From assembly GCA_963383645.1 (NCBI GenBank), contig OY726578.1, forward strand, positions 22,736,388 through 22,800,387: a stretch of 64,000 nucleotides of DNA. Direction: 5' to 3'. This document shows positions 62,506-64,000 of this stretch, piece by piece (position 1 is the stretch's first letter; each line of letters begins with the position of its first letter). The notes below the pieces were generated by a model. It was not told the origin of the DNA and made no database searches. It saw nothing but the letters and a program-made list of their open reading frames with translations. The stretch comes from Muscardinus avellanarius (taxonomy: Eukaryota; Chordata; Mammalia; Rodentia; Gliridae). A program made the position numbers and the translations under genes.

Positions 62506-63167
62506 TATTGCTTTCCAACTTCCCACTGGGCCCTCTCCTCCTGCCTTGGACTGTCTCCAGCAGGGAATTGCCCAGAAAATATGATCTGAGGGAGGGAATC
62601 AGATCTGTGCACTTCCAGACCTGGTTACAAGGTTATCACCCCCTTCCTAAGTGGTTGTTGGTAAGAAACTGTTACTTCTCCACAAACCTGTTTGTTATAA
62701 CCAACCCAACCATTACTAAAAAGGGACTAAGCCTTTTAGGGGGAGGCATTTATTTAGCTAACATATCTTTTGTAACCATTCACTGGAAAAGAAAATGAAA
62801 GACCACTTAGCAAGCTCAGAATTCTCAGCTGGGCCAAGCGCGGATACAATGTAATACGATTTGGTTACGAGTTTGCAAAGAAAACCAAAACCAAAACCAA
62901 ACAAAACCAAACCAAACAACAACAAAAAATCTTTTTTCTTTTTTTTTTTTTTCCTGCAGAGAACAAAAAACAATAGCTGGTTTGGAACTTTATGTACACT
63001 CCTGTGTGTCTCTGGGGCATGGAATTGCAAGCCCTTGAAAGATGACAGGACCCCAGACAGGCTACCTCTCTTCCCTGCCCAGGAGGTAGCTGCGTCTCTG
63101 CCCTACCTGTCTTGAGGATGGAGCAGGTGCAGGTGTTGGGATGGTCACCTCCTCCCTCCCGGCAGAA
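62506..63167. other. FOXN4 5' intron, repeat-poor AT-rich segment
   Basis: Unique-looking sequence without SINEs; A/C-rich run at 62880-62930 and T run at 62938-62952. Could include a conserved non-coding element, not testable here. Confidence 0.4.
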
Positions 63168-63365
63168 CCCCGCCCCTGCGAGGCCGGATGGGCGGAGCCT
63201 CCTGTGAGGCTAGCCCCGCCCCCCGCGAGGACAGATGGGCGGAGCCTCCTGTGAGGCTAGCCCCGCCCCTGCGAGGCCGAGTGGGCGGAGCCTCCTATGA
63301 GGCTAGCTCCGCCCCCGGTGAGGACAGATGGGCGGGGCGTCCTGTGAGGCTAGCCTTGCCCCCAC
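63168..63365. repeat. 47-bp GC-box minisatellite, four units
   Basis: gggcgg recurs at 63190, 63237, 63283 and 63330 (spacing 47, 46, 47). Each unit holds GGGCGG, GAGGCTAGC and CCGCCCC. Alternate units are more alike (gaggacagat in 2 and 4, gaggccg in 1 and 3), suggesting a doubled dimer. FOXN4 5' intron. Confidence 0.92.
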
Positions 63366-63749
63366 AGCGTGGGGGTCCCCAGGAGGTTTCCTGTTTGAGT
63401 TCTGTGATAATTATCCATTCGTCCCTCTAATAAATATTTAGTACGTGTCTGCCCTGTGCTGACACAGCAGTTCACAGATGAGAAAAATCACCATTTTTTT
63501 TGGGGGGGGGAAGTCTCGCAGGTCTCCTCAACTCTGAGGGCGGGGGACTAGACTCTGGGGAGGGGGACATCAGGAAGGGAACCAGTACGGGGGACCCCTC
63601 AGCCCCGAGAGAAGTGGAGGGCCCAGGACTCAGTTCCTCCATCTGCGAAAGGAACGCGTTGGGCCTGATTTCTAGAATAAGTTCTGAAGTCTGGGGCAGA
63701 TGTCAGTAATGTGCAGTTCTGACTCCTCACACACCACTCACGTGTACGC

Positions 63750-63867
63750 CTTTGGGGCTCCACAGCCTTGCCCAGAAGCAGAAACAGCTCCTGTCTCATG
63801 GTTTTCAACAGATGAAATGAAATGGTAGCTCTGGAACTGGGTGCCTGGCACACAGTAAGTGCTTAAC

Positions 63868-63871
<4 letters not shown>
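63750..63871 (+). mobile_element. MIR 3' part
   Basis: ggtgcctggcacacagtaag, tgcttaacaag; ends directly at a GT run. Confidence 0.65.
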
Positions 63872-63916
<45 letters not shown>

Positions 63917-63923
63917 CGTGTGC
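63872..63923. repeat. (GT)n(GC)n microsatellite
   Basis: About 36 bp of GT followed by CG/GC alternation and GT; purine-pyrimidine alternation throughout. Confidence 0.95.
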
Positions 63924-63925
63924 AG

Positions 63926-64000
63926 AGGGGGTGGGTAGTACAGATTGATCCTAGGGGTGTTCTATCACAGCCCTCTTTTCATTTATTTTCTTTCCTTTTT
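63926..64000 (-). mobile_element. SINE cut by window end
   Basis: gtacagattgatcctagggg, ID part then poly(T)-rich linker. Confidence 0.6.

Noticed and set aside
1..64000. CRISPR array, operon or prokaryotic mobile system
   Set aside because: Introns, SINEs, L1 and poly(A) signals show a mammalian nuclear locus; tandem repeats lack spacer structure.

Overview
This is a mammalian nuclear locus with the 3' half of one large gene on the + strand and most of a second gene on the - strand, arranged tail to tail. The + strand gene is ACACB (acetyl-CoA carboxylase 2). Twenty-five coding exons, at 1703-1840 through 40561-40687, splice without a frameshift into about 1124 C-terminal residues. They cover the end of the central region and the whole carboxyltransferase domain. 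The - strand gene is FOXN4 (forkhead transcription factor). Eight coding exons, from 58055 down to 48844, join in frame into about 489 residues that include the complete forkhead domain; only the short N-terminal exon lies beyond the window. The order ACACB then FOXN4 matches my memory of human 12q24.

The organism is most likely a squirrel-family rodent (Sciuridae). More than eighty SINE copies fill introns and intergenic DNA. The dominant type joins a 7SL-derived B1 monomer to a tRNA-Ala-derived ID unit, a composite I associate with sciurid rodents. The species is inferred from repeats only.

Layout: 1-1702 is the intron before the first visible ACACB exon. 1703-40687 holds the ACACB exons among SINEs, three L1 regions, three probable MaLR LTRs and microsatellites. 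40688 to about 42040 is the ACACB 3' UTR with three AATAAA signals. 42040 to about 47000 is intergenic, with SINEs, an old L1 3' end and MIR pieces. About 47600-48843 is the probable FOXN4 3' UTR. 48844-58055 holds the FOXN4 exons. 58056-64000 is the long 5' intron of FOXN4, with SINEs and a 47-bp GC-box tandem repeat.

The two genes have no known common pathway. ACC2 makes malonyl-CoA at the mitochondrial surface and so restrains CPT1 and fatty-acid oxidation. FOXN4 specifies retinal amacrine and horizontal cells and spinal V2b interneurons. I see no undescribed multi-gene system. The most interesting signals are splice-related: an 84-nt stop-free in-frame ACACB intron, a 26-nt candidate poison exon, L1-derived sequence reaching a 3' splice site, and G-rich tandem repeats beside FOXN4 forkhead and C-terminal exons.
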